Part shown: piece after piece, positions 24,375-36,896 of the stretch | Layout: every line of letters starts with the position of its first letter | Position numbering within the stretch: position 1 is the stretch's first letter | Source of the DNA: Artemisia argyi | Lineage: Eukaryota; Streptophyta; Magnoliopsida; Asterales; Asteraceae | DNA: 64,000 nucleotides | Reading direction: 5' to 3' | Assembly: GCA_030686995.1 (NCBI GenBank) | Contig: CM060709.1 | Coordinates: 265,854,057-265,918,056, forward strand | Translations under genes and position numbers: made by a program | The notes under the pieces: generated by a model | What the model was told of the DNA's origin: nothing | What the model saw: only the letters and a program-made list of their open reading frames with translations | Database searches by the model: none

Positions 24375-26066
24375 TTCAAAATTTTTGGTCTTGCTCACTA
24401 TATTATATTTGACTTTTTCAAACATGTTTCATAGTCAGTATATTAGGTGATCCTACAGCAGTAAACTACGTGCCTTTGACCCTGAAACATGATCTACGAA
24501 GATGATCTTTGATCAACGACAGAAGCAGATGGCAAACAAACAAATGATGAGATGCAGAAACAAGACAATATTCTGAAGAAGAGCATGTCTCAGCACCCGG
24601 AAATGAACTTATCAAGGGTGAAGATCAACTAACAAGGGTCTACTCAGAAAAGTGTTTCGCTCAAGATATGTTTTAGCTTTGGTTCTGCATATTTTTTAGG
24701 AAATGCAGTTGGATTTTCGAAGGTTTTATGAAGTAGAACCACTTTTGGAAATTTGTATATAAAAACTTGTTATAGTTCTGAATGTTACAGCAGCTTTCAT
24801 TATGAATTTTTAATGTTAAAACTTACAGAAATTAAAAATAAAATAAAAAAAACATAAAACCATGTTTCATAGTATAGGTGGAGAAAAAAAAATACCATGT
24901 CCTATATTTTATGCTAAAATATAATTTAGTACCTTCAACTTGGCTAAATGAAACTTTCAGTTCTATGAACTATTAAGGAAGGAGCATGGTACCATCAATT
25001 TAGATAACTGAAACTTCTACTACCTCATGCCCACTTACTATAGTCCATCCCGTTAGAAATTTGTGAGTAGGGCATATGCCCACTTAACAATCCATCCTGT
25101 TTGGAAGTTGTAAGAAGAGTAGTAGAAATTCCACTTAGCCACGTTGAAGATACCATGCTCCACCTTTAATAATTTATGGTACTATAAATTCCACTAATTA
25201 AGCCAGGTCCAGTATTAAATTACATTTTGGCCTATATATAGCTAGTGTATCTGGCCATTTGATGACATGTCCATTCTTGAATCAAATAAGCAACCCACCC
25301 CACTCTTTGATTAAAATAAAAAGCCTAAGCAAGAAATTCTCTTCCATTGATGTGACCAGCATCAGTTCCAGTTTGATAATTGTTTTCTATTATTTAAAGA
25401 ACAAAGGAGTATATAAGAACAGCATGCACAACCACACTTTCACAAAACCATAATTCCAATAAATTCCATATGCAAGCAAAAATTGATTAGATTATAAGCT
25501 AAACATAACTAAAATTTGACTATGAGCCCAAATGCAGCAAAATTATGCAATTTGTACAACGGAAACAATAAGGATTTTACATATCATATTATCACCATAT
25601 GCAGAAAAAATAAGTAGTTTGAATCATAGCATAAGGGTATTTCTATTCCATTTAAGGGTTTCAAAATATGGCAAAGCATTTTGCAAAAGAGAAAAAAAAT
25701 TTCCAACGCCATCGAAAATTATATAGTGGCTTGATCGATAATTAGTGCAATATGTATGGGTGTATTTTACATGCGTTTTTACCATATAAACATTTACTAA
25801 CTGACATACTGGTAGTAAGTAAAAACAATGAATGAAAGGAAAAGTGACTAACCAAAGATAGTGTTGGTAGGGTTATAAGCAGCCTGATTTTTGGCAGAAT
25901 CACCAACCAAACGTTCAGTGTCGTTGAAGGCGACACATGATGGGGTGATCCTGTTTCCTTGATCATTTGCTATGATCTCAACGCGGTTGTGTTGCCAAAC
26001 AGCCACACAAGAGTATGTTGTTCCAAGATCGATACCAATGGCTGGAACTTTACCTCTTGCCAACAT
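22570..26066 (-). pseudogene. Hsp70 copy 3, broken and probably mosaic
   Basis: Exon 1 (26066-25853; [19 protein letters not shown]) is intact and ends at a GTTAGT donor. The first intron is 1619 bp (25852-24234) instead of 86-98 bp in copies 1, 2 and 4, and includes a run of 31 T (24335-24365). Exon 2 begins at 24233 and is open through [14 protein letters not shown] to about 23671. There roughly 59 codons of the nucleotide-binding domain are missing, replaced by 193 bp of SINE-like DNA (23478-23670). Coding similarity resumes at [16 protein letters not shown] and runs to a stop at 22570 (…LKNYCKLK). The 5' part resembles copy 1 and the 3' part copies 2 and 4. It cannot yield a working ATPase. 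Confidence 0.85.
23478..23670 (-). mobile_element. SINE-like fragment inside Hsp70 copy 3
   Basis: In minus orientation it has a tRNA-type B box (GGTTCGAACC at about 23644-23635), then two tandem copies of a CCGGAAG…TACCTTAGGTAG block. After these comes a CTACC…CCCCCATAC stretch that matches the 3' tail of the LINE at 56471-57870, and two copies of CCGTGGAAGACGGTATTGGG. These features fit an Au-like plant SINE sharing its tail with an RTE LINE. The internal tandem duplications are unusual. It replaced coding sequence rather than simply inserting. Confidence 0.6.
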
Positions 26067-27015
26067 GTTGTAAATGCAAAGGGGCTAAGAAATGTTACTA
26101 AACCGGCCTCAATTCGTTCGTATATACCACATGAATTTATTTCTATATGTATAATTTATAATACGATAAACACAAAAAATGGAACAGATAATACTAGCGA
26201 TTTCAAATTCAAAATCAACGTAATTTTTTGAGTGCCAACCAATAGATCGATATAAAGATCTTTTCTGTATATATAAAAAGGGATCCTAACTATTCCGATT
26301 GAAGTCATTTCTTCTAAACTTTTACCCCCTAATTAGTTGCATCCTTCCTATCTTCCTAACTATTCCGATTGTAGTTATTTATTATAACTATTACCCGTAG
26401 TGATTTGTAACTATACACATTAATTTGAACCTTAAACTTAAGTTAAAACAATATAAATGCAAATTTGTAATTACACACATTTATAATAATGGTAATAATA
26501 ATGATATTCAATCTTTAAAATTCAATTTTCGTGACTAAATATTTATATAATTATCACTACAATAATCTTAAACCAAAAGGAATAAAAAATTTGCAACTTA
26601 TTATCCCACAGACGGTTTTATGGATGATTTTACGTAGCCACTTTTATAGTATTAACATTAAAACATGATGTATTTGTAAGTTACACATAACTTATTAAAC
26701 ACAATTATTATGGTTGGTCATTTTAATTTATATATTTCGTATTGAGTTACATCTCATATTTTATATTTTTTTATTAAAGAATGGCATAAATCTATCTTCA
26801 TAACGAGTTGCATATAATCAAGCATATTCATTCACTTTTACGTTATAAACGGCACATGAATCTCCCTTTATAGTTGCAATCTACAATTACCAAATAAACA
26901 AGATCTCACACATATGTTTATGTATTAAAAAATTCAAAGCAATCTAACTGATAGTAAGCATATATTGCATAGTTTTATAGACCGTAACAACGAGATAGTG
27001 CATTGTCGTCACTTA
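26067..27015. other. Spacer between Hsp70 copies 3 and 4
   Basis: It holds the copy 3 promoter block at about 26250-26283 (similar to 12640-12676), a duplicated CCTAACTATTCCGATTG at 26285 and 26357, AT-rich DNA, and the conserved copy 4 3' flank from about 26870. No gene. Confidence 0.55.
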
Positions 27016-28991
27016 TTAGTTCAATGCAATGTCCAACTTCTTGAGTTTGCAATAATTCTTGAGCTCCACTTCCTTTTTCTTCAACTTATCAGTTTCAGCA
27101 TTTGGATTTTCATCAAGCCACTTAAGAGCTTTCTCAATTCGATGCTCTATGACTTTCATGCTTAGTGCAGGAAACCACATCCCTGATCTAAGTTTCAATT
27201 GGACATTGTTATCCTTAATCTTCGCTCTTAAGTTACAAATATAAGTTTCTAAATCTCTATGAGCTTTCACCTTGCTCAGGTGCGCTTCATCCTCAATCTT
27301 ATATCGTTCAGCATCTTTAATCATCTTCTCGATCTCCTTTGTTGACACACTGCCAGTGTTTGTGATCCTGACCGCTTTACTCTTGCCAGTAGTTGTTTCT
27401 GTGGCTGAGACATTCAAGATCCCATTAACATCTATTTCATAGCATAAGGTTACTTTAACTATCCCTCGGAGGGCAATAGGAAGGCCATGCAGTTTAATTT
27501 TTCCCAATAAATAGTTTTCCGTGCAATTTGATCTCTCACCTTGATACACCAAAATATGCGCTGACGTTTGATTGTCTGAAGCGGTAGTAACCACCCATTC
27601 CTTTTTTATTGGTATAGGGGAATTTCTTGGAATTACAACTTGCATAAGATCTCCATGCAGCCCCACACCAAGGGACAAAGGAGTAACATCAATTAGCACC
27701 AAGGACTTTGTTGCTTCATCACCCATGCCGCTTAAATTTGCAGCTAATATTCCAGCACCATGTGCAACAGCCTCGTCAGGATTCAACTGTTGGCAGAGTA
27801 TTTTTCCATTGAACAACTCCTGCAACAATTCTTGTACTTTAGGAATCCTGGTGGATCCGCCAACAAGAACAACTTCATCAATGCTATCTTTACTCATATT
27901 TGCATCTCTCAAACACATCTCCACATGCTCCATACACTTCTTGAACAAGTCCATATTAACCTCCTCAAACTTTGCTCGCGTAAACTTTGCAGAAAAATCT
28001 ATACCATTAAACAAGCAATCAATGTCTAATGTCGTCTGTATACAGGCTGAAATAACCCTCTTTGCTCTCTCACATTGAACCCTTAACCTACCTAAAGCTT
28101 TTATGTTGTTACTAATGTCCTGTTGATTTTTTCTTTTAAATTCTTGAACAAAATGATTCACCATTCTGTTATCGAAGTCTTCACCTCCCAAATGTGTGTC
28201 GCCACCTGTAGCTTTAACCTCGATGATTCCCTTTTCATCAATTATGAGAACAGAAACATCAAAAGTGCCACCACCCAAGTCAAAAACTAACACATTCATT
28301 TTGCCATCTATACCAGCTCTCTTGTCAAGAGCATAAGCAATTGCAGCTGCTGTTGGTTCATTAATCATACGCACGACTTCAAGTCCTGCAATCGCTGCAG
28401 CATCCTTTGTTGACTGACGTTGTGAATCATTAAAATAAACAGGAACAGTTATCACCGCCTTTTCAACTGTCGATGCAAGATACTTTTGAGCAATTTCTTT
28501 CATCTTTGCTAAGACCATAGACGAAATTTCTTCAGCAGGAAATTCCTTCTTTCCACCTTTGTATGTGACCACAATTTTAGGCATGTCATCCTTCCCAGCC
28601 ACGACCTTAAAAGGCCATAACTTCATGTCTTCTTTAACAGTTTCATCACTTGCTCTTCTTCCAATCAATCGCTTAGCATCTGTTTATTTATGCTTAAATT
28701 GTACATGTGAATATATAAACAAGTATAAATTAATTAACAATGAATGAGAAAAAAAAAAAAAAAAAAAAGTGACTAACCGAAGATGGTGTTTGTAGGGTTA
28801 CAAGCAGCCTGGTTTTTTGCAGCATTGCCCACAAAACGTTCAGTGTCGTTAAAAGCAACACACGACGGGGTGATCCGGTTACCTTGATCATTGGGTATGA
28901 TCTCAACACGGTTGTGTTGCCAAACAGAAACACATGAATAAGTTGTTCCAAGATCGATACCAATAGCTGGGGCTCTATGTGTTTTCCACAT
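27016..28991 (-). CDS. Hsp70 copy 4, two exons, about 625 aa, open frame
   Basis: Exon 1 is 28991-28778 and exon 2 is 28679-27016. The 98-bp intron (28777-28680) has donor GTTAGT and acceptor ACAG and a run of about 20 A on the plus strand (T on the sense strand). The protein starts [19 protein letters not shown] and keeps all three Hsp70 signatures, including [14 protein letters not shown] and [14 protein letters not shown], and the linker IDVTPLSLG. It is the best candidate in the array for an active ATPase. Like copy 2 it ends …LKKLDIALN without EEVD, so it lacks the usual cytosolic TPR-docking tail. It differs from copy 2 by scattered substitutions and one residue near the C-terminus (SMKV versus SMKLG). 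A TATA box lies at 29054-29044. Confidence 0.86.
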
Positions 28992-29043
28992 TTTTTCAAG
29001 CTAAAATATAAAAGATTATGCGCAATCTTTCCTCGTACCATCA

Positions 29044-29054
29044 CTATTTATATA
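29044..29054 (-). promoter_or_regulatory. TATA box of Hsp70 copy 4
   Basis: The minus strand reads TATATAAATAG about 55 bases before the ATG at 28991. A two-unit heat-shock-element-like GGAATATTCC lies further upstream at 29395-29404, too short to be convincing on its own. Confidence 0.45.
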
Positions 29055-29687
29055 TTTTGAATGAACGAATCCTACTCAAATTATATCTTGTGTTTGAGTA
29101 ATATAAATACTTCTTCTAAAGCAATAATAATTGTGGAGTAAATAATTATTTAACAAAACATAGTCACGAATTTTTATTTGTATACAATACCAAATTCGTA
29201 TATATATATTAATTACTAGCAGGCTATGTATATTGCCGACTTTATTATTAAAAAAAATGGATTTATTCGAGAAAAAAAATGGATTTTTAAAGTAGTACGT
29301 TATTATTTTTCATTGTTAAAGCAGCCTTTTATTTATTCATGATTAAACTGTTAATTGTGTTTTATTCATTCTCACATTTGTCTAAGCCAACAATGGGAAT
29401 ATTCCAAACTGACAACCGCTACTGTGGTCGTTAAGCTAGCTACATATGTTATTCGGACGTACATTAGATTGTGTGTAGATAGATGCTCAATTGATTGAGC
29501 ATGTGTGATAATTAACGAGAATGATCGAATGAATATACGTGGATCAGTGATGACGAAGATATCAGTTTTCGAGCAGGTTTGTATATATTCTTAGTGACAT
29601 TTCACATCTATGTTAAATCTCACTATGAAGAGTTCAGTTTAGGTAACTAACAAAACCACTCATTCACTTTTTTACATATTTTATATA

Positions 29688-29943
29688 CTAGACGATTATC
29701 CGTGCATAGCGGCGATAGTGTATAGTAACATCAATTTTTTGTGTGTGTATTTATTTATTAATTGTGTATATAGATGGGTGTAAGTGCGTGTGGAGAAATT
29801 TTGTGAATTAAATTGTAATTAAGTATTTAAATAATTAATATACTGTATTGTTTTTTTGTAAGGATGGGTCTTTTAGTCAAACAACATTATTCATTTTGGT
29901 AAGTTTTAAGCAAGATCAAAGTTTAACCATTTTCTAGTAAAGA
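29688..29943 (-). mobile_element. Short non-autonomous Helitron, 256 bp
   Basis: On the minus strand it starts TCTTTACTAGAAAATGG after a host A (29944). It ends with CGCCGCTATGCACGG (weak hairpin), …CGTCTAG, and a host T (29687). Both ends and the A/T target fit Helitron insertion. No ORF. Confidence 0.65.
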
Positions 29944-31039
29944 TAAAGAAATTAGATTGATTTAGTTGATTTTTATTGGCCAAAATTTGTGCTTTAGAAT
30001 ATCCAGTTCACTAACAATTAACAAATAATCTTAAGAAGCAGGCATGCAACAATTGAGTGCCAAATGTTCCATAGATAGAGCTGCTTAGATCTGATAGTTT
30101 GATGACCTGCATAAAGGTTCAGTACCTTAATATCTTCCATAGAAACCTCTTTTAAATTTATTTAATTAATGGTAGGCAGGGCGTCTCGTCGTTTATGGTG
30201 GCCCTGTGCCTTAATATGAAATAGGCCCCTTAATCGTTCAACAATTTGTATATAATGAAGAAAGTTTCATTAATAATTTAATATTACAAATATTTTAACA
30301 AGTAGAAACGTAATAAAGATATGGACTAACTATACATGTTTGAATAACAAAAAGAAAAATAAAAGCACCTCAAGGAATGTAACCATGAATCAATCGATCA
30401 CAACATAAATATTAAGTGGAACGTCTTATAATGCTTGCTCGTATATAAACAAATACAAAGTGGGCCTCTTTTAGTCTTTTTCATCAAATATTTGTTGGAC
30501 TTCTTTCTCTACTCATTGCCTAGCAATTACGTAGTATATGTATAGTTAATTGACTTCAATTGGAGGCCCCATTTTGTAACACCCCCAAAATTTGGTACAG
30601 CGAAAGACTCAACAAGTTTTCGGGGTGCTACGGGAATTGGTATCCATTCAAAGTCATGAAAGAACGAGATAAAGTAAACATAAGAAAAACACAACCAAAA
30701 CGGGTTTTAAAGTTTACATTTATCCCAAAAATTATCCAAAGTAAGGCCCAAAAGAAATAAACGTAGGTCCACAATTATTTATCAGAGTTTCAGAAAATAG
30801 ATCCATAAACCAGGTGCCATTGCCAAGCCTCCAATCCAAGCATCCAAGGGCATCACTTAATTACCTGAGAAAACGCGCTAAAAGTCAGTTTTCGCTGGTG
30901 AGATCATAGGTTTAATTTCATAATTCAATATAATGGACATATACGCAAAACGCTTGCTAGCTAGACTAGGCCTCAATCATCCAACCAAAATAATCCAACC
31001 CTATAGGTGCACGTTATAGCTCAAATCAATCCAATTAAT

Positions 31040-31330
31040 AGCTAACCTAGCTCATGTCTAGGCCTCGCTCTATAATCAATCCAAAAGCTTACCTAGTTCG
31101 GGACTAGGTCTCGCTCAACAACCAATCAATAGCTTATCTAGTTCGGGACTAGGCCTCGCTTTATAACCACATCAATCAAATCAATCTGTATGCGTAAGGA
31201 TACGACATACCCAACATTCGTAAGGATACGACATGTTCAACTTACCTAGTTCTAGACTAGGCCTCGTTTCATAACCAATTCAATAGCTTACCTAGTTCGG
31301 GACTAGGCCTCGCTCTATCCTACCTAGTTC
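31040..31330. repeat. Tandem palindromic repeat cluster
   Basis: A unit of roughly 50 bp recurs about six times, centred on the near-palindrome CCTAGTTCGGGACTAGG followed by CCTCGCTCTATAA. Two GCGTAAGGATACGACAT-like copies sit in the middle. It lies within the solo-LTR-like insert. Confidence 0.8.
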
Positions 31331-32393
31331 TATAAGCATAGCAAGTTTTGAAATCAAAAAGCAATAATAGTCCACATAAAACAATTTGCACGTTTCTCAC
31401 CCCAAGTATTGAAAACAAAGTTCAAGAGTAAAAGTGGGGTGACTCACCTCAAGTCCAGAAAATCCTCAAAAGAAATCGATAGATGAAAGTCGTAAGCAAA
31501 CTCAAGTAACGGAAACTACAGACTCGGCACTTCCTAACAATATCAAACTCGTTCAGAAATCATTTCCTCAAAATCAAATATTCCCATTCCCGAACGTATT
31601 CCATTTTACTTTTCAAAAATATCCATTTCTCGAATTATCTTCATATTAATTTGAAGTTTGACGTTTGGTATCCATATGGGTGGAGGGTCGACACAACTCA
31701 AACCAAGAAGCCACAACGAAGGAAGCAATAAACCATCTATAGGTCTAATATTAGCCCAATATATTATTTAAATAAATCATCGAAGTTTATCAAATCCGTC
31801 GATTTGATAATCCCCCATATTTATTCACGTAATATATCGTTTCAAGATCATGCCCAACCTAAATCACAAAGCACAAAGAATACTACATGGTAGATATCGT
31901 AGTCCAATAAATTCCCTATATATATCGTCCAATTTGCCAAATTCGTCAATTTAGCCAATTCCACGAGATATATAGTAATTTATTATCCTAATACACGTAC
32001 CACAACCTATGGGCGTCGTGGGATACGATGCTCATTAATATACTCATTTTATATAGCTAAATAAACTCGATTTAACCCGTCGATTAAATAAGTTACGTAG
32101 TTATAGAAAATGGTTATATTAATCGTCATATATCCGTGACAACACAAAAGTCACATAATAAAGCCCACTTGGACATAAGTAACCACAACTCGTATAACTC
32201 GATAAGCTTTCCAAATTTATAAAAGTTATCATGTTTCTATTTGTTACTTACCCGACGTATTAGTTCTCGACATTATTTATAGTTATTTATTTATAATAAT
32301 ACTTCGACATTTATTGCACTATTCGCATAGTATAATAATTATCGTTATATTATTATAACATTTACTCGTGATCGTTTTATTATTAATATACGC

Positions 32394-32499
<106 letters not shown>

Positions 32500-35454
32500 G
32501 TTTATCACGTCTATATACGTATATAAACGATTATATTACCAATAATATTATTACGAGTATTATTATTAATATTTGATTTTAAATATTTATCGAGTCATAA
32601 GAATTTTGTCACATGTCCGAGTCATCACTCTCGGCTCATAGTCCAAGTCCACAAATAATAACCAAGTCATGAATAAATAAATAACTCCGTCCAAATCAAT
32701 CCCAAATCTACGTGCTACAACATGAGAGTCCGACTACGGCACCCGACTAACCTATCTCCGTCATCTAATTGACCGTCTCACAATCGGTCCCCAAATCCAT
32801 ACTCGTCAACACAACTTCATAATCCAAATCAGAAGTATACCATGTCGAAACCACAAAGAATCTCGACCCATCCAAAAGCTTTGTCCAAAAGTATACCACA
32901 ATAATAATAATAACAACAATAAAATCAATAACAAGAAACAATCAAAGATGCATATAGTATGGTTTAGTTTACCACGCCAAACCCGAGCCAAACAACCCAC
33001 CTGGGTCTCGGCTAGAACCACGAGTCACAAGGACTCAATACCAAGGCCACTAGGCCACGACATAGCTCACTTCGAGCCGATCCAAAACTGCCAAACGGAC
33101 CCTATAGGGTCGCGGCACACCAAAACAACCACAACATCAAATCGGTCACCAAATACAAACCAAGAATCAAACAATATAGGACCAAGAGTCCTCTTAGACT
33201 CCCAACGAGCCAAGAAATGGTCACACCGAGACCATAGGTCTCGGTCAAGCTCCCATCGAGCCAAAAACCCAAAACCAAACGCGACCCATATTACAAATCG
33301 AGCACTAACTCGAGTCAAACTTCACACCCAAGATACCAAACGGATTTTTGTGACAAAAATATTCATTCCCATCATTATTATTTCGAAACCCAACAAAAAC
33401 AACCCGTGTGGACACGGATTTAACCATGAATCGAGACACACGACATGAAATTCGTGGCCACTCACCTTCAAAAAGGCTCCAAACTTGATTTCTTTAAAAA
33501 TCCAACAAGAAAATGTAAGAAAAATGGTGTTAAGGTGGTGGTATTAAATTCGTACGGGGTGGAAATGGTGGTTTTAGAGCGCGTGGTTTATACCAATAGA
33601 TAGATCGGGATGAGATGGTGATGATGGTGGTGTTATTTTGTTTATTGGGATGGTGGTGGCGGCGTTAATGGGGGTTTAAGGGGCGGTGGTGGTGTTGTAT
33701 TAAAAAGAGAGAGAGAGATGTGTTGTATTGGTGAGGGTGAAGGTGGGTTGTGTTTGCTTTGGTCCAGGTTCCACAAGGGACATTTTTTGTATCTTACTCT
33801 TAAAAAAAAGAATTTTTTTATTTATAATAACAATAATAATAATAATATTAAGGGTAGGGTGGGTGAAGTAACTCGGTGTAAAATACACGAACCAAACCCG
33901 AAACCTTTAATAACAAATCAACTCTCTCGAACCGAACTCATTCTAAATAATCAAAAATCTCGCGATCCGTTCCAAAAATATAAATATCCGAACCAATATT
34001 TAAAATAATAAAAATTGTTAGGTTATCCTAGTGTCGGAGTCAATGTAGTGCCACATAATGATCTCAAAAATAAATCATCACGAATGAACCAAACCAAACC
34101 ATTAATTAATAATCAAATTCCATAAATAACGTACGATTTAAAAATCACATCCCAACGTTTACAAATCTCATCACGAATAAACTCTTCAAATATTCCAAAA
34201 TTATAAGTTTTAAAGTAATGCAGGTTTTCAAAAGGGCTCCCTAATTTGCCAGTTGTCACACATTTAGTTTTGGGCCCTGTGCCTATGCACAGGTTGCCCA
34301 CCCCATCAGCTGGCCCTGATGGTAGGACAAAATTATACTAGTTCTAGAGACAGTGACAACCAAATTATCTATTGTTGTGATCACATGTAATTAACAATCC
34401 TAATTGATTATGCATAAATTGTTGAGTTCCGCTACCTTGCACTTCAACTCATCAAGGCCACTCGTAGGCCTTGTTAATTTGATCCTCTGCGTGTTTTAAA
34501 TCTTGTGCGCTAAGTCTCATTTCTTGAAACTTAAATCAAAGCTTGTTCGCCTTAACCTTTGCTTTTAACTTACAAATATACCCCTCTAAACTTGCACGAG
34601 CTCTCGCAGTGTTCATGTATGCTTCATCCTCCAACTTATATTGTCGAGCATGTATCCATATCCACTTTTGACAGATTACCTGTATTTTCGATTGTAATTG
34701 TAACTGCCAGTAGTTCTTTCTCTGGCTGAGACATTCAAGATCCCGTTAATATCTATCTCATAGCATAGACTTACCTTAACTTCCCCTTGGAAGGCAAGAG
34801 GAAGGTCACGCAGTGAAAATTCTCCCAATAAATAGTTTTCTGTAGCCTTGGATCTCTCACCTTGAAACACCGAAAAACATATGAAAGGTTGATTGTCTGT
34901 TATAACCCTCCATTTCCTTCTTTGTTGGTATACGTGAATTTCTTGGAATCAACACATGCATAATGTCTCTATACATCCCGACACCTAGAGACAATGGAGT
35001 AACATCGATCAGCTCAAGAGACTGCATAGCTTCATCTACCATGTTACTCAAATTTGCAGCTAAAATTCCAGCACCATATGCAACAGCCTTATCAGGATTT
35101 AACTGTTGACAAAGTTTTTTCCCCATAAAAAAGCTCTTGCAACAATTATTGTACCTTCGGAATCCTTGCCGATCCACCAACTAGAACACATTCATCAATG
35201 AAATCCTCAGTCATATATGCATCTGATACGACCCTTGTGGATAGTATCAGGACAGGGCACCACTTTTAGCGGATGCTAGCTCCTTAAGAAGGGTAGTAAA
35301 GAAAAGAGAATTGCTTTGACAGAAACTATGAATTCATTCATGAATGGTTCGGTATATTTTTGCTGAATACAAGACAACTTGTAGTCCAAGACTTCTCCTA
35401 ATATAACGAAACTTCCCTAATAAAATACAAACATAATAAGTAAATAAATATAGT

Positions 35455-36894
35455 TTACTGTACGACATAATCCTTATGCCATACAGGCTTGGACGTAGCC
35501 CTCTTGGGTCGTGGCTCTGCAATGGGCTTTGGCCCAGGCATATCATTCCCCTCGCCTTCAAAAATCACCTTGTACTCAAGGTGGTAAGATGGATAAGGAA
35601 TCTTGAACTCTGACAACCATTCCCATGTCGCCTCTTCACGTGATCTTCCGCTCCATTGCACCAACACTTGCCGAACCGGTATGCCTTTCTGAAAAACTAT
35701 TTGGGTATCGCAAATTGCCAATGGTTGCTCCACGGGCTGCCCCTCATGTTTATCCTCTGGAAAGTCCGCAATCTGTTCCTGACCCATTCCTGAAAATAGT
35801 TTGAGCAATGACACATGGAATAGGGGATGAATCTTTCTTGAATTTGGCAGAGCAAGTCGATAAGCCACCTTGCACACACGCTCCAACACCTTAAATGGTC
35901 TATAATACCTTTTAGCCAATTTTTTGGAGTGATGCTTCGCCAAAGTAACCTGGCAATACGGTGGCAGTTTAACAAGCACCATGTCCCCGGTATTGAACTC
36001 GACATCCCGTCGTTTTCGATTAGCTTGCATTTCCATGCGGTGTTTAGTGACTAATACATTGTGCTTAAGCTGGCTAACAAGGTGTCATGCTCAACTAATG
36101 ACTCTTCTACAGCCGTGACCTTGGACGACCCAAGTGTGTAAGGAATAATTGCAGGAGGAACACGCCCATAGACGGCTTGGTAAGGCGTCATTCCGATGCT
36201 ACTATGGAAACTAGCATTGTAGCTATATTCAGCCCATGGTAACAAACACACCCAGTGTTGAGGCCGGTCTGATATCATAGCCCTCAAATATTGCTCAAGC
36301 CCACGGTTAACTTCCGTCTGACCGTCTATCTGGGGATGATAGGCCGTGCTATGATTTAATTTAGTCCCACTTGCTTCGAACAACTGCCTTCAAAACTTGC
36401 TAACAAAGATGGGATCACGGTTATATACGATGGTTTTAGGAATCCCATGGTGCTTGACCACCATATCAATAAACATGTCGACAACGTGTGATGCGTTGAA
36501 ACTAGCAGGTAGCGGCTCGAAGTGGGCATACTTAGTGAACCGAACCACTACCACAAAAATCACTGACAACCCCTTGTAAGCTGGTAATCCGATAATAAAA
36601 TCCATTGAAATATCTTCCCATACTCTAGATGGAGTCGGCAAGGGTTGTAATAATCCACCCGGAGCTTGCGTAGAATATTTAGTCTGTTGACAAACGAGGC
36701 ACTTACCAATAAATTCTTCAACTGACTTAAGCATACCCTTCCAGTAAAACAATGCGGACAACCCAACCAACATATTTTTAACACCACTATGCCCTGCCAT
36801 TGAAGTGTTGTGAAATTCCGACAATAATAACTCCTTAAGTTTAGATTTCGTCCTAATATAGTAACGATCACGAAACACTAACACACCTTGCTCT
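35455..36894 (-). pseudogene. Chromovirus integrase and chromodomain
   Basis: The integrase N-terminal zinc module is visible (HNTSMAGHSGVKN…CLVCQQTK), then catalytic-core Asp residues in ISMDFIIGLP and NRDPIF, then the Glu-bearing QIDGQTEVNRGLEQYL. A single stop (TGA at about 36387, where this family has Trp before RQLFEASG) splits the core, and the frame shifts near 36045. The last part (35682-35565) is a chromodomain, VLVQWSGRSREEATWEWLSE, thought to steer integration to methylated-histone chromatin. The frame ends in a stop at 35455. Confidence 0.82.
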
Positions 36895-36896
36895 TG

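Larger units (their letters stand above)
28992..30176. other. Spacer upstream of Hsp70 copy 4
   Basis: Apart from the TATA box, a short Helitron-like element (29688-29943) and the Hsp70-unit flank at 30049-30168, this is AT-rich DNA without recognisable genes. Confidence 0.55.

Noticed and set aside
27572..28078. Plus-strand frames opposite Hsp70 copies (also 11077-11544 and 7829-8227)
   Set aside because: They recur antisense to every Hsp70 copy because of codon bias in the real gene; no independent similarity or start context.
29395..29404. Heat-shock element upstream of Hsp70 copy 4 (GGAATATTCC)
   Set aside because: Only two GAA/TTC units, about 350 bases from the TATA box; a functional element normally has three or more.
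31040..31330. Regular repeats resembling a CRISPR array
   Set aside because: The window is plant nuclear DNA, spacers are not uniform, and there are no cas genes; the block lies within an LTR-like sequence.
32948..33448. 166-codon plus-strand frame inside the solo-LTR-like block
   Set aside because: Composition is biased to Thr/Asn/Arg/Ser, no domain is recognisable, and it lies wholly in repeat DNA.
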